Shown here: positions 8,218-17,329 of the stretch, in pieces
How positions within the stretch are numbered: the stretch's first letter is position 1
How the letters are laid out: each line of letters begins with the position of its first letter
Source: Streptomonospora nanhaiensis
GTDB lineage: Bacteria > Actinomycetota > Actinomycetes > Streptosporangiales > Streptosporangiaceae
Length of the DNA stretch: 64,000 nt
Assembly (NCBI RefSeq): GCF_026642255.1
Contig: NZ_CP113264.1
Coordinates: 3,472,001-3,536,000, forward strand
Reading direction: 5' to 3'
Made by a program: the position numbers and the translations under genes
Notes under the pieces: model-generated
Told to the model about the DNA's origin: nothing
The model's input: the letters and a program-made list of their open reading frames with translations, nothing else
Databases searched by the model: none

Positions 8218-9666
8218 TCAGCCGGTCATCTCCTCCAGGGTCTTGCCCCGGGTCTCCTTGACGAACTTCCACACCAGGAAGAACGAGATCGCCGCGAAGG
8301 CCGCGTAGATCAGGTAGGCCCCGCTCAGGTTCCAGTCGCGCAGGCTCGGGAAGCTCACCGTGACCAGCCAGTTGGCCAGCCACTGCGTGGCGGTGGCCAC
8401 CCCCATCGCCGCCGCCCTGATGCGCAGCGGGAACATCTCCCCCAGCAGCACCCACACGACCACACCCCACGACAGGGCGAAGAACAGCACGAACAGGCTG
8501 GCCGCGGCCAGGGCCACCGCGCCCCACACGAACGGCAGGGACACCTCCTCGCCGTCCACGACCGCGTTGGAGAAGGCGTAGGCGGCCAGGGCGAGCGCCA
8601 CGGTCATGCCGGCGGAGCCCACCAGCAGCAGGGGCTTGCGGCCGATCCGGTCCACCAGCAGGATCGCCACGAAGGTGCCGACGATGTTCACGACGGAGGT
8701 GAACAGGCTCAGCAGCAGCGAGTCGGTCTCGGCCACACCGACCGACTGCCACAGGGAGCTGGAGTAGTAGAAGATCACGTTGATGCCGACGAGCTGCTGG
8801 AACGCCGACACCGCCATACCGATCCACACGATGGGCAGGAGGCCGTGGCGTCCGGTCAGGTCGCGCAGCCGGGGCCGGACCTCCGAGCCCAGGGCCTCGC
8901 GGATCTCCCCGATCCTGCGGTTGACCCGTTCCGTCCCGCCGCCCTCGACGTCGGCGAGGATGCCGCGGGCCTTGTCCACGCGCCCCACACGGACCAGGTA
9001 GCGGGGGGACTCGGGGATGAGCAGGCTCAGGCCCAGGTAGACCAGGGCAGGAAGCATCTCGACGCCCAGCATCCACTGCCAGGCCTGGAGCGGTCCGAGC
9101 ATGTTGTGCGCGCTGCCGTCGGCCATCTGCGCGATTCCGAAGTTGACCAGCTGGGAGGCGGCGATGCCCAGGACGATGGCCAGCTGTTGGAGGGAGGCCA
9201 GTCGGCCGCGGTAGGCGGCCGGGGACACCTCGGCGATGTAGGTCGGGGCGATCACCGACGCCAGCCCGATGGCCGCACCTCCCACGATGCGCCACGCGGT
9301 CAGGTCCCACACCGTGAAGGGGAGGGCCGATCCGACGGCGCTCACCGCGAACAGCACACCCGCGATCTGCATGACCCTGATGCGGCCGAGCCGGTCGGCC
9401 AGTCCGCCGGCGACCGCGGCGCCCAGCACACACCCCAGGAGCGCGGACGCGACCGTGAAGCCGAGTGTGGCCGCGCCGACGTCGAACCGCTGCTGGATGG
9501 CGTCCACGGCCCCGTTGATGACCGAGCTGTCGTAACCGAAGAGGAAACCGCCCATCGCCGCCGCGGCGGCGATCATCGTCACGTGGACGATGTTGCCCTC
9601 ACCCTCCGGAGTCTTCCCCGTACTGGACTGACTGGCTCCGCTCACGTCCACTGCCCCCAGCGCCAT
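8218..9666 (-). CDS. MFS sugar porter, copy 2
   Basis: The 482-residue protein has the same sugar porter signatures as copy 1 (GFLFGYDSSVINGAV, DRIGRKPLLL, PESPRYLV, KETRGKTLEEM). It differs mainly in the first helices, the central loop and the segment VDGEEVSLPFVWG, positions that could set substrate range. The ATG at 9666 has a GGAGGG 12 bases upstream; a GTG seven codons in is an alternative. It is the upstream member of a tandem pair. Confidence 0.92.
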   Translation of the reverse strand: MALGAVDVSGASQSSTGKTPEGEGNIVHVTMIAAAAAMGGFLFGYDSSVINGAVDAIQQRFDVGAATLGFTVASALLGCVLGAAVAGGLADRLGRIRVMQIAGVLFAVSAVGSALPFTVWDLTAWRIVGGAAIGLASVIAPTYIAEVSPAAYRGRLASLQQLAIVLGIAASQLVNFGIAQMADGSAHNMLGPLQAWQWMLGVEMLPALVYLGLSLLIPESPRYLVRVGRVDKARGILADVEGGGTERVNRRIGEIREALGSEVRPRLRDLTGRHGLLPIVWIGMAVSAFQQLVGINVIFYYSSSLWQSVGVAETDSLLLSLFTSVVNIVGTFVAILLVDRIGRKPLLLVGSAGMTVALALAAYAFSNAVVDGEEVSLPFVWGAVALAAASLFVLFFALSWGVVVWVLLGEMFPLRIRAAAMGVATATQWLANWLVTVSFPSLRDWNLSGAYLIYAAFAAISFFLVWKFVKETRGKTLEEMTG

Positions 9667-9985
9667 GTTGGTCGATAGCCCTCCAGGGTGAGCACACAAG
9701 GCGGCGGAGGTCACGGACAAAACGCCCACGGGACAAAAGTTGTCCGGGGATTGGCGCTTCCGCGCCCCGGTTCGCCCCGGCACCGGGCCCCTCCGGCTGC
9801 CGGAAGCGGGGGCCTTCTCCCGGAACCGGCGCCCCCACGGTCGGGACCGCACGCCCGACGGGTGCCGGGTCGGCGCGGGCGGCTCCGCGCCGGACGGGAA
9901 ACGGCGCTTCCGCACAAGACCTGCGCCGTGTTTTTGGCTCGTCCGGCGGCTGCGCGTTCCCGGCCCGCCCCTCCAGGATCATGAC
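9667..9985. other. Divergent promoter region, sugar porter and bioB
   Basis: No gene is seen in these 319 bases. They contain the copy-2 porter motif (9715-9739), the dyad GGACAA-AAG-TTGTCC (9731-9745) and two copies of GGCGCTTCCGC (9753-9763 and 9903-9913). A CAGGAT hexamer at 9974-9979 stands six bases before the bioB GTG. I did not find a recognisable BirA or BioQ operator. Confidence 0.45.
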
Positions 9986-11047
9986 GTGACCACTTATCCC
10001 GCCCTGGCCGAGAAGGCCGTCCGCCGACAGAAGCCCACCCGGGAAGAACTCCTCGCGGTCCTGGCCGGCCCCGACGACGACCTGCTGGACCTGGTCGCCG
10101 CCGCTTTCCGGGTCCGGCTGCGCTACTTCGGGCGCCGCGTCAAGCTCAACTACCTCGTGAACATGAAGAGCGGCCTGTGCCCCGAGGACTGCTCCTACTG
10201 CTCCCAGCGCCTGGGTTCGCGGGCGGGCGTCGTCAAGTACACCTGGCTCAAGCCCGACGAGACCCGTGCGGCCGTGGCGGCCGGGGTCGGGGCCGGGGCC
10301 ATCCGCGTCTGCCTGGTGGCCAGCGGTCGCGGGCCCACCGACCGCGACGTGGCCCGGCTCGCCCCCGCCATCGAGGGCATCAAGGCCGAGCACCCGGGCG
10401 TGGAGGTGTGCGCCTGCCTCGGCCTCCTCTCCGAGGGGCAGGCCGAGCGCCTGCGCGAGGCAGGGGCGGACGCCTACAACCACAACCTCAACACGTCGGA
10501 GGAGCGCTACTCCGACATCTGCACCACCCACGGGTTCGCCGACCGGGTGGACACGGTCGAGAAGGCCAAGCAGGCCGGCCTCTCCCCCTGCTCCGGCCTG
10601 ATCGCGGGCATGGGGGAGAGCGACGACGACCTGGTCGACGCCCTCCTGGCCCTGCGGGAGCTGGGTCCGGACTCGGTTCCGGTCAACTTCCTCATGCCCT
10701 TCGACGGCACCCCGTTGGAGGGGACCTGGGAGCTGACACCGCAGAGGTGCCTGCGCATCCTGGCCGCGGCCCGGTTCGTCTTCCCCGACGTGGAGGTGCG
10801 CCTGGCGGGGGGCCGTGAGATCCACCTGCGCTCCCTCCAGCCGCTCGCCCTGCACATCGCCAACTCGGTGTTCCTGGGCGACTACCTCACCAGCGAGGGG
10901 CAGGCGGGCCGGGCCGACCGGGAGATGATCGAGGACGCCGGCTTCGCGGTACAGGGCGCGGGCGGGCCCGCCCTGCCGGGCGACCGCAGCGAACTGCTGA
11001 AACCGCGGCTGCGGGGTGCGGGGACGGCTCTTCCGCCCAATGTCTGA
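9986..11047 (+). CDS. bioB: Biotin synthase
   Basis: This 353-residue radical SAM enzyme inserts sulfur into dethiobiotin in the last step of biotin synthesis. The CxxxCxxC cluster is CPEDCSYC at residues 65-72, and YNHNLNTS and the [10 protein letters not shown] region match BioB. The start is a GTG at 9986 with CAGGAT six bases upstream, an arrangement that suggests a leaderless mRNA; the only AGGA is part of that hexamer. bioA, bioD and bioF are not nearby, so the gene stands alone. Confidence 0.95.
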   Translation: MTTYPALAEKAVRRQKPTREELLAVLAGPDDDLLDLVAAAFRVRLRYFGRRVKLNYLVNMKSGLCPEDCSYCSQRLGSRAGVVKYTWLKPDETRAAVAAGVGAGAIRVCLVASGRGPTDRDVARLAPAIEGIKAEHPGVEVCACLGLLSEGQAERLREAGADAYNHNLNTSEERYSDICTTHGFADRVDTVEKAKQAGLSPCSGLIAGMGESDDDLVDALLALRELGPDSVPVNFLMPFDGTPLEGTWELTPQRCLRILAAARFVFPDVEVRLAGGREIHLRSLQPLALHIANSVFLGDYLTSEGQAGRADREMIEDAGFAVQGAGGPALPGDRSELLKPRLRGAGTALPPNV

Positions 11048-11138
11048 CGTGCGTGCGCCCCTGTGGCCGGGAGCCCCGGCGCCGTGGGCGTCCGCCGAGG
11101 GCTCGTGCCCACGGGGCCCGCGTCCCGGGGGCCACCGG

Positions 11139-11420
11139 TCAGCGCTGGACGGGCTGCTCGGTGCCGTTCCAGAGGGGTGCCTGCTGGTAGCTCTGGGCCA
11201 GCTCGGCGGCCACCGCGTCCTCCTGGCGGTCGCGCACGCACTTGGCGAGCGTGAACGTGGACGTGACGACGTAGAGCAGGCCGAGCCCGAGGAACGCGCG
11301 GATCCAGAGGTCGACGGGGAGGTAGACGATGCCCGCGCCGACGCCGACCGAGGAGATCCCGAAGGAGATCGCGGACTGGAGGTAGAAGTGGGGGGAGGAC
11401 CGGGGGGTGAAGGTGTTCAT
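11139..11420 (-). CDS. YiaA/YiaB family inner membrane protein
   Basis: The 93-residue protein has two predicted transmembrane helices (about residues 13-33 and 39-57) and then LAKCVRDRQE, a pattern shared with actinobacterial YiaA/YiaB two-helix proteins. Their role is unknown. I use the ATG at 11420 (MNTFTPRSSPHFYLQ) rather than an upstream in-frame start because homologous proteins begin at this point. It is convergent with bioB. Confidence 0.75.
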   Translation of the reverse strand: MNTFTPRSSPHFYLQSAISFGISSVGVGAGIVYLPVDLWIRAFLGLGLLYVVTSTFTLAKCVRDRQEDAVAAELAQSYQQAPLWNGTEQPVQR

Positions 11421-11498
11421 GTCCCCAGGGTGCCCCGCCCCACGCCTCCACGCCTGAGTACCGCTACTCAACGGCCCGTCGCCGTGTCCCCGGCCGGC

Positions 11499-12617
11499 TC
11501 AGGCCGGGCTCGTCGACCGGTCGGGGCGGAAGGCGGACAGGTCGACACCCGGGTCCTCCCCCATGGCCAACCGGGCCGCGACCACGCCCTGGAAGGGGCC
11601 GAAGCTCAGCCCCTGTCCGCCCAGGCCCGTGGCCACGAGCACGCCGGGGAGCCGCTCCACCGGGCCCAGCAGCTGCAGGCCGTCGGGCGTGCCCGGCCGG
11701 AACCCCACCCGCGTCTCCACGACCGTCGCCTCCCCCAGCTCGGGCAGCACCTCCAGCGCGGTGGAGAGGTTGTGCAGCAGCCCCGAGGCCGTCACCCTCC
11801 GGTCGAACCCGGCCCCGGGCTCCAGCGTGCCCCCCGTGACCACCCGGTCCGGGCCGAACGCGGACACGAAGTAGTCGCGTTCGCCGAAGCGCACCACCGG
11901 CCAGGCCCGTGTGTCCCGGCCGGGGAGCGCGAAGTGGGTCATCTGGCCGCGTACCGGTTGCACCGGAAGGTCGACCCCGGCGACCGCGAGCAGCCCCGCC
12001 GACCAGGCCCCCGCCGCGACGATCACCACGGGCGCCTCCAGGTCGTCGGAGCCCACCCTCACCCCGGTGACCCGGTGGCCGTTCCAGAGCAGGCGTGAGT
12101 CGCCCTTGAAGTAGCGCAGGCCCCGCTCCTCGGCCGCGTTGAACAGCGCCGCACGGGCGGCCCGGCCGTTCAGCCTCGCCATGCCCTCGATGTACAGGCC
12201 GCCGTAGGGCTCGGGCACCAGGGGGAACCGGGCGCGCGGCTCCCCCGGGGCCAGCCGCTCCACCCGGCCCATCGTCGCGAACTCCGGGCGCTCGGACAGG
12301 GTGCGCATCAGGTCGAACCCGGCGTCGTCCCCCTCCAGGTCCACCGACATCCCGCCGACCACCTCGTAGCCGGGGGCGTGCCCGTCCTCCGAGAGCTCGG
12401 CCATGAGCAGGGGGTAGTGCTCCGCGGCGCGGGCCTTGAAGCCCCATACCGGCGCGGCGTCCCACGGGAGCGGCCAGGGGAAGACGACACCCGTCCCGGC
12501 CGCAGTGGCCTGCCCCAGGTGCGAGGCGTCCACCAGCGCGGTGGACACGCCCTTCTTGGCCAGGTGGAACGCCGCGCTCGTCCCCACGATCCCGCCGCCG
12601 ACCACGATCACGTCCAT
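11499..12617 (-). CDS. FAD-dependent oxidoreductase of the D-amino acid oxidase family
   Basis: The 372-residue protein starts with MDVIVVGGGIVGTSAAFHLAKKG, a dinucleotide-binding fold for FAD, and ends with GLGGQGLSFGPFQGVVAA as in DAO-family glycine, sarcosine or D-amino acid oxidases. The substrate is probably a secondary or D-amino acid; nothing in the sequence settles it. CAGGGT sits six bases before the ATG. It is divergent from the dimethylargininase gene at 12752, another enzyme of amino-acid derivatives. Confidence 0.85.
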   Translation of the reverse strand: MDVIVVGGGIVGTSAAFHLAKKGVSTALVDASHLGQATAAGTGVVFPWPLPWDAAPVWGFKARAAEHYPLLMAELSEDGHAPGYEVVGGMSVDLEGDDAGFDLMRTLSERPEFATMGRVERLAPGEPRARFPLVPEPYGGLYIEGMARLNGRAARAALFNAAEERGLRYFKGDSRLLWNGHRVTGVRVGSDDLEAPVVIVAAGAWSAGLLAVAGVDLPVQPVRGQMTHFALPGRDTRAWPVVRFGERDYFVSAFGPDRVVTGGTLEPGAGFDRRVTASGLLHNLSTALEVLPELGEATVVETRVGFRPGTPDGLQLLGPVERLPGVLVATGLGGQGLSFGPFQGVVAARLAMGEDPGVDLSAFRPDRSTSPA

Positions 12618-12751
12618 GCCCCCACCCTGCCCCTCCCGGCTCCGCGGGACAAGCCGGACGGCCCGCGTGCCGTGACCGGGAAAGGGGTAAGGGTGCGCGA
12701 TAGGTTGTGCTCTCCCGAGAGCCGACCCCCGATCCCCTGGAGGACGTGTAC

Positions 12752-13537
12752 GTGGACGGATACACCTACTACGGGGTCGCCCTGATGCGCCGCCCCGGCC
12801 CCGAGCTGGCGCAGGGCATCGTGACCCACATGGAGCGGACGCCCGTGGACCCGGTCCTGGCCGCACGCCAGTACACGATCTACCAGGAGGCCGTCGCCTC
12901 GGCGGGGTGGCGGGTGCACGAGGTCGAGACGGCTCCGGCCCTGCCCGACTCGGTGTTCGTGGAGGACCCGGTGGTGGTGTGCGAGGACCTCGCGATCCTG
13001 GCGCGGCCCGGCGCCGACACCCGGCGGGGCGAGGTCGACGGGGTGGAGGCGTCGGTGCGCCTGCTGGGGCTGCGGGTGGCCCGGATCGAGGCTCCCGGGA
13101 CGCTGGACGGCGGCGATGTGCTCCAGGTGGGGTCGACCGTCTACGTGGGGGTGGGCGGGCGCACCGACGCCGACGGCGCCGCCCAGCTCGAACAGCTGGT
13201 CAAGCCCCTGGGCCGCGAGGTCGTCCGCGTGGAGCTGGGCCGCGCGCTGCACCTGAAGTCCGCGGTGACCGCCCTGCCGGACGGCTCGCTGATCGGACTG
13301 TCCGAGCTGGTGGACGCCGACGCCCTGCCGCCGGTCCGCCGCCCACCGGAGGAGCGGGGCGCGCACGTGCTGCCCCTGGGAGGGCGGGACGTGCTGGTCA
13401 GCGCCGCCGCGCACGAGACCGTCCACGAGCTGGCGGCCGAGGGGTGGCGGGTGCTGCCGGTGGACATCTCGGAATTCGAGAAGCTGGAGGCGTGCGTGAC
13501 CTGCCTGAGCGTCCTGATCCCGGACCGGGCGCGCTGA
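12752..13537 (+). CDS. ddaH: N(G),N(G)-dimethylarginine dimethylaminohydrolase
   Basis: The 261-residue protein is a guanidino-group-modifying enzyme that hydrolyses methylated arginine to citrulline and methylamine. It has the substrate loop LDGGDVLQ, the catalytic His in HLKSAV and the C-terminal nucleophile region EACVTCLSVLI, in the same order as bacterial DDAH. I selected the GTG at 12752 because GGAGG lies eight bases upstream. A dyad GCTCTC-CC-GAGAGC lies at 12709-12722 after a -10-like GATAGG. Ornithine- or arginine-related hydrolases of the same fold are an alternative. Confidence 0.85.
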   Translation: MDGYTYYGVALMRRPGPELAQGIVTHMERTPVDPVLAARQYTIYQEAVASAGWRVHEVETAPALPDSVFVEDPVVVCEDLAILARPGADTRRGEVDGVEASVRLLGLRVARIEAPGTLDGGDVLQVGSTVYVGVGGRTDADGAAQLEQLVKPLGREVVRVELGRALHLKSAVTALPDGSLIGLSELVDADALPPVRRPPEERGAHVLPLGGRDVLVSAAAHETVHELAAEGWRVLPVDISEFEKLEACVTCLSVLIPDRAR

Positions 13538-13699
13538 TCCGGGAGGCCGGGCGTGCGGGCGGCGGGGGCGCGGACCGAAAGGCGTCCGGGCCCCGCCCGC
13601 CCCGAATGTCCGTGGCGGTGCGTAGCGTCGCGGGCGCGGCAGAGCGAAACAGTGCCGGATCCCGTCCCCCGCACGGGGCCCGCCCGGAGGGAGACCACC

Positions 13700-14455
13700 A
13701 TGGCCTACGCCGACGCCAACGGCGTCCACACCTACTACGAGGAGAGCGGTGCGGGAGAACCCCTGCTCCTGATGCACGGCGGGTTCGGCACGGCGGACGA
13801 CTTCCAGGGAGGACTCGCCGCGCTGTCCGACACCTACCGCGTCCTCGTCCCGGAGCGCCGCGGGCACGGGCGCACGGCCGACGTGGAGGGGCCCTACGCC
13901 CTGGAGACGCTGGCCCTGGACACCGCCGCGTTCGTGGAGGAGGTGGCGGGCGGACCGGTCCGCATCGCCGCCTACAGCCACGGCGCGATGGTCGCGCTGA
14001 CGCTGGCCGTGCTGCGTCCGGACCTGGTGTCACGCCTGGTGCTGATCAGCGGGGTGTTCCACCACTCCGCGCTGCTCTCCAAACCCGGCCCCGAGGGCGA
14101 ACTGCCCGAGATGGTCGCCGGGCCCTACGCCGCCCTCTCCCCGGACGGTCCCGACCACATCCGCGTGGTCCTGCGCAAGGTGGCCGAGTCCATGGCCGTC
14201 GAGCCCGCGATGGAGAGCGCCGACCTGGCCGGGGTGAGGGCGCCGACGCTCGTGATGGTGGGCGACGACGACATCGTGCCCGTCGAGCACGCCGTGGCGG
14301 CGTACCGGGGCCTGCCCTCGGCGGAGCTGGCGGTGGTGCCGCACGCCTCCCACGCTCTGCTGTGGGAGCGGCCGGAGGAGTGCGCCTCCCACGTGCGGAG
14401 GTTCCTGGCCGGGGACGGTCCGCCCACCTTCATGCCCGTCCGGCGCGGGGCCTGA
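13700..14455 (+). CDS. Alpha/beta hydrolase
   Basis: The 251-residue protein has the alpha/beta-hydrolase order: oxyanion-hole HGGFGT near residue 31, nucleophile motif AYSHGA near residue 94, acid GDDDIV and catalytic His in PHASHALLWERP. GGAGGGAGA precedes the ATG. It lies 162 bp after ddaH on the same strand. The substrate is unknown. Confidence 0.85.
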   Translation: MAYADANGVHTYYEESGAGEPLLLMHGGFGTADDFQGGLAALSDTYRVLVPERRGHGRTADVEGPYALETLALDTAAFVEEVAGGPVRIAAYSHGAMVALTLAVLRPDLVSRLVLISGVFHHSALLSKPGPEGELPEMVAGPYAALSPDGPDHIRVVLRKVAESMAVEPAMESADLAGVRAPTLVMVGDDDIVPVEHAVAAYRGLPSAELAVVPHASHALLWERPEECASHVRRFLAGDGPPTFMPVRRGA

Positions 14456-14588
14456 CCCCGGGGACCGGTCGTTCTGCGACCCCCGGTACCGGCCGCGGGG
14501 CCGTTCTGCCGTCGGCAGAGGCGGAAACCCCGGCCGGGCCCCGAGGCGTTGTCCCGTACGCACCGACGAACGAGCACACGGGAGCACG

Positions 14589-14993
14589 ATGAGCGCTGTG
14601 AGGCTGATCCGCAGCCAGACCCTGACCGAACACGTGGACTACGCCTACGCGGCCACGGCGAGCGCCCCGGCACGGGTCGTGTGGACCGCCGGGGCGTGCC
14701 CCCTGGACGAGGACGGCGGCACCGTCGCCGTGGGCGACTACGCGGGCCAGGCCCACCAGGTCATGCGCAACCTGCGCACCGCCCTCGACGACGCCGGGGC
14801 CGCCCTCACCGACGTCGTCCGGACCACGGTGTACGTGGCGTCCGCCAGACAGGAGGACCTGGTGAAGGCCTGGGACGTGGTGCGCGAGCACATGGGCGGG
14901 CACGACGCGCCCAGCACCCTGCTCGGTGTGGCCGCGCTCGGCTACGACGACCAGCTCGTCGAGGTGGAGGCGGTCGCGGTCACCGCGGACTGA
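14589..14993 (+). CDS. RidA family protein
   Basis: The 134-residue protein matches the YjgF/YER057c/UK114 (RidA) fold, with RTALDDAGAALTDVVRTTVYV and LLGVAALGYDDQLVEVEAVA. Classical RidA hydrolyses reactive enamines or imines formed by PLP enzymes; its usual arginine-centred active-site motif is not obvious at the C-terminus, so it may belong to a side subfamily. GGGAGCACG precedes the ATG. It is 133 bp after the alpha/beta hydrolase. Confidence 0.82.
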   Translation: MSAVRLIRSQTLTEHVDYAYAATASAPARVVWTAGACPLDEDGGTVAVGDYAGQAHQVMRNLRTALDDAGAALTDVVRTTVYVASARQEDLVKAWDVVREHMGGHDAPSTLLGVAALGYDDQLVEVEAVAVTAD

Positions 14994-15106
14994 GCCACCG
15001 CCGGGGCGCGGGGCCGGAAGACGCCCTCCCCGCTCCGTCCGGGAACCGCCCGCCGGTCCCGGACGGAGCGGGTCCCGGACGCGGGAAACCCCCGGGCGGC
15101 CCCGGC

Positions 15107-15131
15107 GTCCAGGACCGTGACTGTCCTGGAC
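15107..15131. promoter_or_regulatory. Perfect dyad operator in front of the WYL regulator
   Basis: GTCCAGGAC (15107-15115) and GTCCTGGAC (15123-15131) form perfect nine-base arms with a seven-base spacer. Ten bases after the core GTCCT come CAGACT (15138-15143), then six bases, then the ATG. The WYL gene at 54377 has the same AGGAC-N7-GTCCT-N10-CAGNNT-N6-ATG arrangement. Confidence 0.7.
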
Positions 15132-15149
15132 CCCTGGCAGACTGCGGGC

Positions 15150-16106
15150 ATGAAAGCGACCTCCGCACGCCTGCTGCGCCTGTTGTCCCTGCTCCAGACC
15201 CGCAAGGACTGGCCGGGGGCGGACCTCGCCGACCGGCTGGAGGTGAGTCCGCGTACCGTGCGCCGGGACGTGGACCGGTTGCGGGAGCTGGGTTACCCGA
15301 TCCGGGCGACCATGGGCACCGGCGGCGGCTACCAGCTGGGGGCGGGCGCCGCACTGCCCCCGCTGCTGTTGGACGACGACGAGGCCGTGGCGGTCGCCGT
15401 GGGCCTGCGCACGGCGGCGCAGGGCGGGGTGTCGGGGATCGAGGAGACCTCCGTGCGCGCCCTGGCCAAGCTCCTCCAGGTCCTGCCCTCGCGCCTGCGC
15501 CGGAGGGTGGACGCCCTGGGCGCCTTCACCGTCCCCATGCCCGGCGCCGGACCCACGGTCGACTCCGACGTGCTGACCCTGGTCGCGTCGGCCTGCCGGG
15601 ACAGCGAGCGGCTGCGCTTCGACTACGAGAGCCACGACGGAACCCTCTCGCGAAGGATCGTCGAACCCCACCGGCTGGTCTCCCGGGGACGGCGCTGGTA
15701 CCTGGTGGCCTGGGACACCGCCCGCGAGGACTGGCGGACCTTCAGGGCGGACCGGATGCGTCCCCTCACCCCGACCGGCCCCCGGTTCCCGCCGCGCGAC
15801 CCTCCCGCGCAGGGGGTGGCCGCCTACCTGGCGGAGCGGATGAGCGTGCACATGTGGCCGCACCAGGCCCGCATCAGGCTGGCCGTCCCCGCCGAGGAGG
15901 CGGAGCGCCGCGGGATCGGCAACCACGGCCGGATCGAACCCGCGGACGAGAACTGGTGCGTGCTGGTGTGCGCGGGGGGCTCGTTCCGGGTGATGGCCTG
16001 CTACCTGGCCATGCTCGACGTCGAGATGGAGGTGGAGGAACCCGACGAGCTGCGCGCCGAGATGGCCCGCCTGGCGGTCCGGCTCAACCGGGCCGCCTCC
16101 GGCTGA
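15150..16106 (+). CDS. WYL-domain helix-turn-helix regulator (YafY type), copy 1
   Basis: The 318-residue protein has an N-terminal winged helix of the HTH_11 type (ARLLRLLSLLQTRKDWPGADLADRLEVSPRTVRRDVDRLRELGYPI spans about residues 5-51) and a WYL ligand-binding domain (SRGRRWYLVAWDTAREDWRTFRADRM, about 185-205) followed by a WCX extension. It probably autoregulates through the dyad at 15107-15131. It resembles the regulator at 53373-54377 closely at the N-terminus. The ATG at 15150 has no Shine-Dalgarno and is likely leaderless; an ATG at 15117 lies inside the operator. Confidence 0.88.
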   Translation: MKATSARLLRLLSLLQTRKDWPGADLADRLEVSPRTVRRDVDRLRELGYPIRATMGTGGGYQLGAGAALPPLLLDDDEAVAVAVGLRTAAQGGVSGIEETSVRALAKLLQVLPSRLRRRVDALGAFTVPMPGAGPTVDSDVLTLVASACRDSERLRFDYESHDGTLSRRIVEPHRLVSRGRRWYLVAWDTAREDWRTFRADRMRPLTPTGPRFPPRDPPAQGVAAYLAERMSVHMWPHQARIRLAVPAEEAERRGIGNHGRIEPADENWCVLVCAGGSFRVMACYLAMLDVEMEVEEPDELRAEMARLAVRLNRAASG

Positions 16107-16393
16107 GCGCCCCGATCCCCCTGCCCCGGGTCAGGCCGCGATGTCCAGGGGACACCGGTCGTCGGCCCGCCACGATCGCGGTGGACGCCGGCGGGTCCGT
16201 GGAGGGGGTCGGCGGTGCCCGGCCCGTGCACGAACGGCACGCCGCCGCGGTCCGCCGGAAGCGGGGGGACGCCCGCGTGCGCGGGGATTCCCCTGTACGG
16301 CCACCGTGGCGGGGAGCGGACCTTCTGGTCGAAGTTCGCCCCGCGAACCCGCCAAAACCACTACGTTGGGGAGTCATTTATCTCCGAAGAGTA

Positions 16394-17329
16394 ATGAAAG
16401 CAGGGGTGTCCGTGCCCGCTCCAACCCGACTCCACTGCCCTGAGCTGCGGGGCCTCAGCGCACCGCCCACCATCCGCGACCTCGGCCCCGACTACCGGGT
16501 CGCCCGGTGGGACTCCCCCGCCTCGCTCTCCCCGGACTGCCGCAGGCGCCTCCACGGGACCCTGCGGGAACTCGCCGCCCGCGCCTTCGGCGCCGACCAC
16601 TCCGGCTACTGGCGCGCCCGCGTCGACGCCGGGTTCTTCGACCAGGTCTCCACGCTGGCGCTCATCCTCGGCCCCGACGGCGTCCCCGTCGGCTGGGGCG
16701 GCTACCACCGCTGCAGCTTCGCCTCGCGCCGCGCCCTGTACCTGGACGCCGCGGGCGTGGTCCCCGCCCACCGCCGGTTCGGCCTGACCTCCGCCCTGAT
16801 GACCCACTTCCTGGCACGGGAGATCCTCGCCCACCCGCTGCGCCGCACCTATGTCGTCCTGCGCACCCGCCACCCCGCGGTCTACGCCGGGTGGCGCAAG
16901 GGCCTGGGCGCCGCACGCGTCTTCCCCAGCGAGCACCGGCCCCTCCCCGCCCTGGTCCGGCGCATCGCGGGCGAGGCGGCCGAGTGGCTGGGGGACGGCC
17001 CCCGGCTGGACCCCGGGAGCCTGCGCGTCCGCGACGCCTACCACATGTTCGAGGGCGACGTCTACGGGGTCCCGCCCCGCAGCGGCCACCCGGCGATCGA
17101 CGACTACTTCGCCCACGCGGTCGGCCCCAAGGACGCCGTCCTGGTCGTCGCGCGCATGAGCGTCCCCGGCCTGGCCCGGTTCGCCGCGGCCCGCGCGCTC
17201 AGCGCGCGGGCCCGCCGGCGGCCCCCGAGCGGCGGCCGACCCGTGCGCGGAGCCGTCCCCGGGGAGCCGGTCCCCGCCGCGCCCACCGGGGCGGGCGCGG
17301 CCGGGCTCATCCCAGGGGGACGGCCTTGA
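16394..17329 (+). CDS. GNAT-like acetyltransferase domain protein
   Basis: The 311-residue protein has a central segment (VVPAHRRFGLTSALMTHFLAREIL, about residues 125-150) that resembles GNAT motif A, preceded by a beta-strand region. The ends do not match a family I can name, and a proline-rich basic tail follows residue 265. The ATG at 16394 has a weak GAAGAG upstream; the GTG at 16406 is an alternative. A dyad GTTCGC-CCC-GCGAAC lies at 16334-16348, and the 287-bp gap before the gene holds nothing else clear. Its last 23 bases overlap the convergent oxidoreductase gene. Confidence 0.55.
   Translation: MKAGVSVPAPTRLHCPELRGLSAPPTIRDLGPDYRVARWDSPASLSPDCRRRLHGTLRELAARAFGADHSGYWRARVDAGFFDQVSTLALILGPDGVPVGWGGYHRCSFASRRALYLDAAGVVPAHRRFGLTSALMTHFLAREILAHPLRRTYVVLRTRHPAVYAGWRKGLGAARVFPSEHRPLPALVRRIAGEAAEWLGDGPRLDPGSLRVRDAYHMFEGDVYGVPPRSGHPAIDDYFAHAVGPKDAVLVVARMSVPGLARFAAARALSARARRRPPSGGRPVRGAVPGEPVPAAPTGAGAAGLIPGGRP

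Noticed and set aside
9667..9985. BirA or BioQ operator before bioB
   Set aside because: No palindrome resembling the known sites is present; the dyad at 9731-9745 is nearer the porter gene.
14549..17329. A 926-codon plus-strand open frame
   Set aside because: Most of it lies in wrong frames of the RidA and WYL genes; only the last third (from 16394) has sensible protein content.
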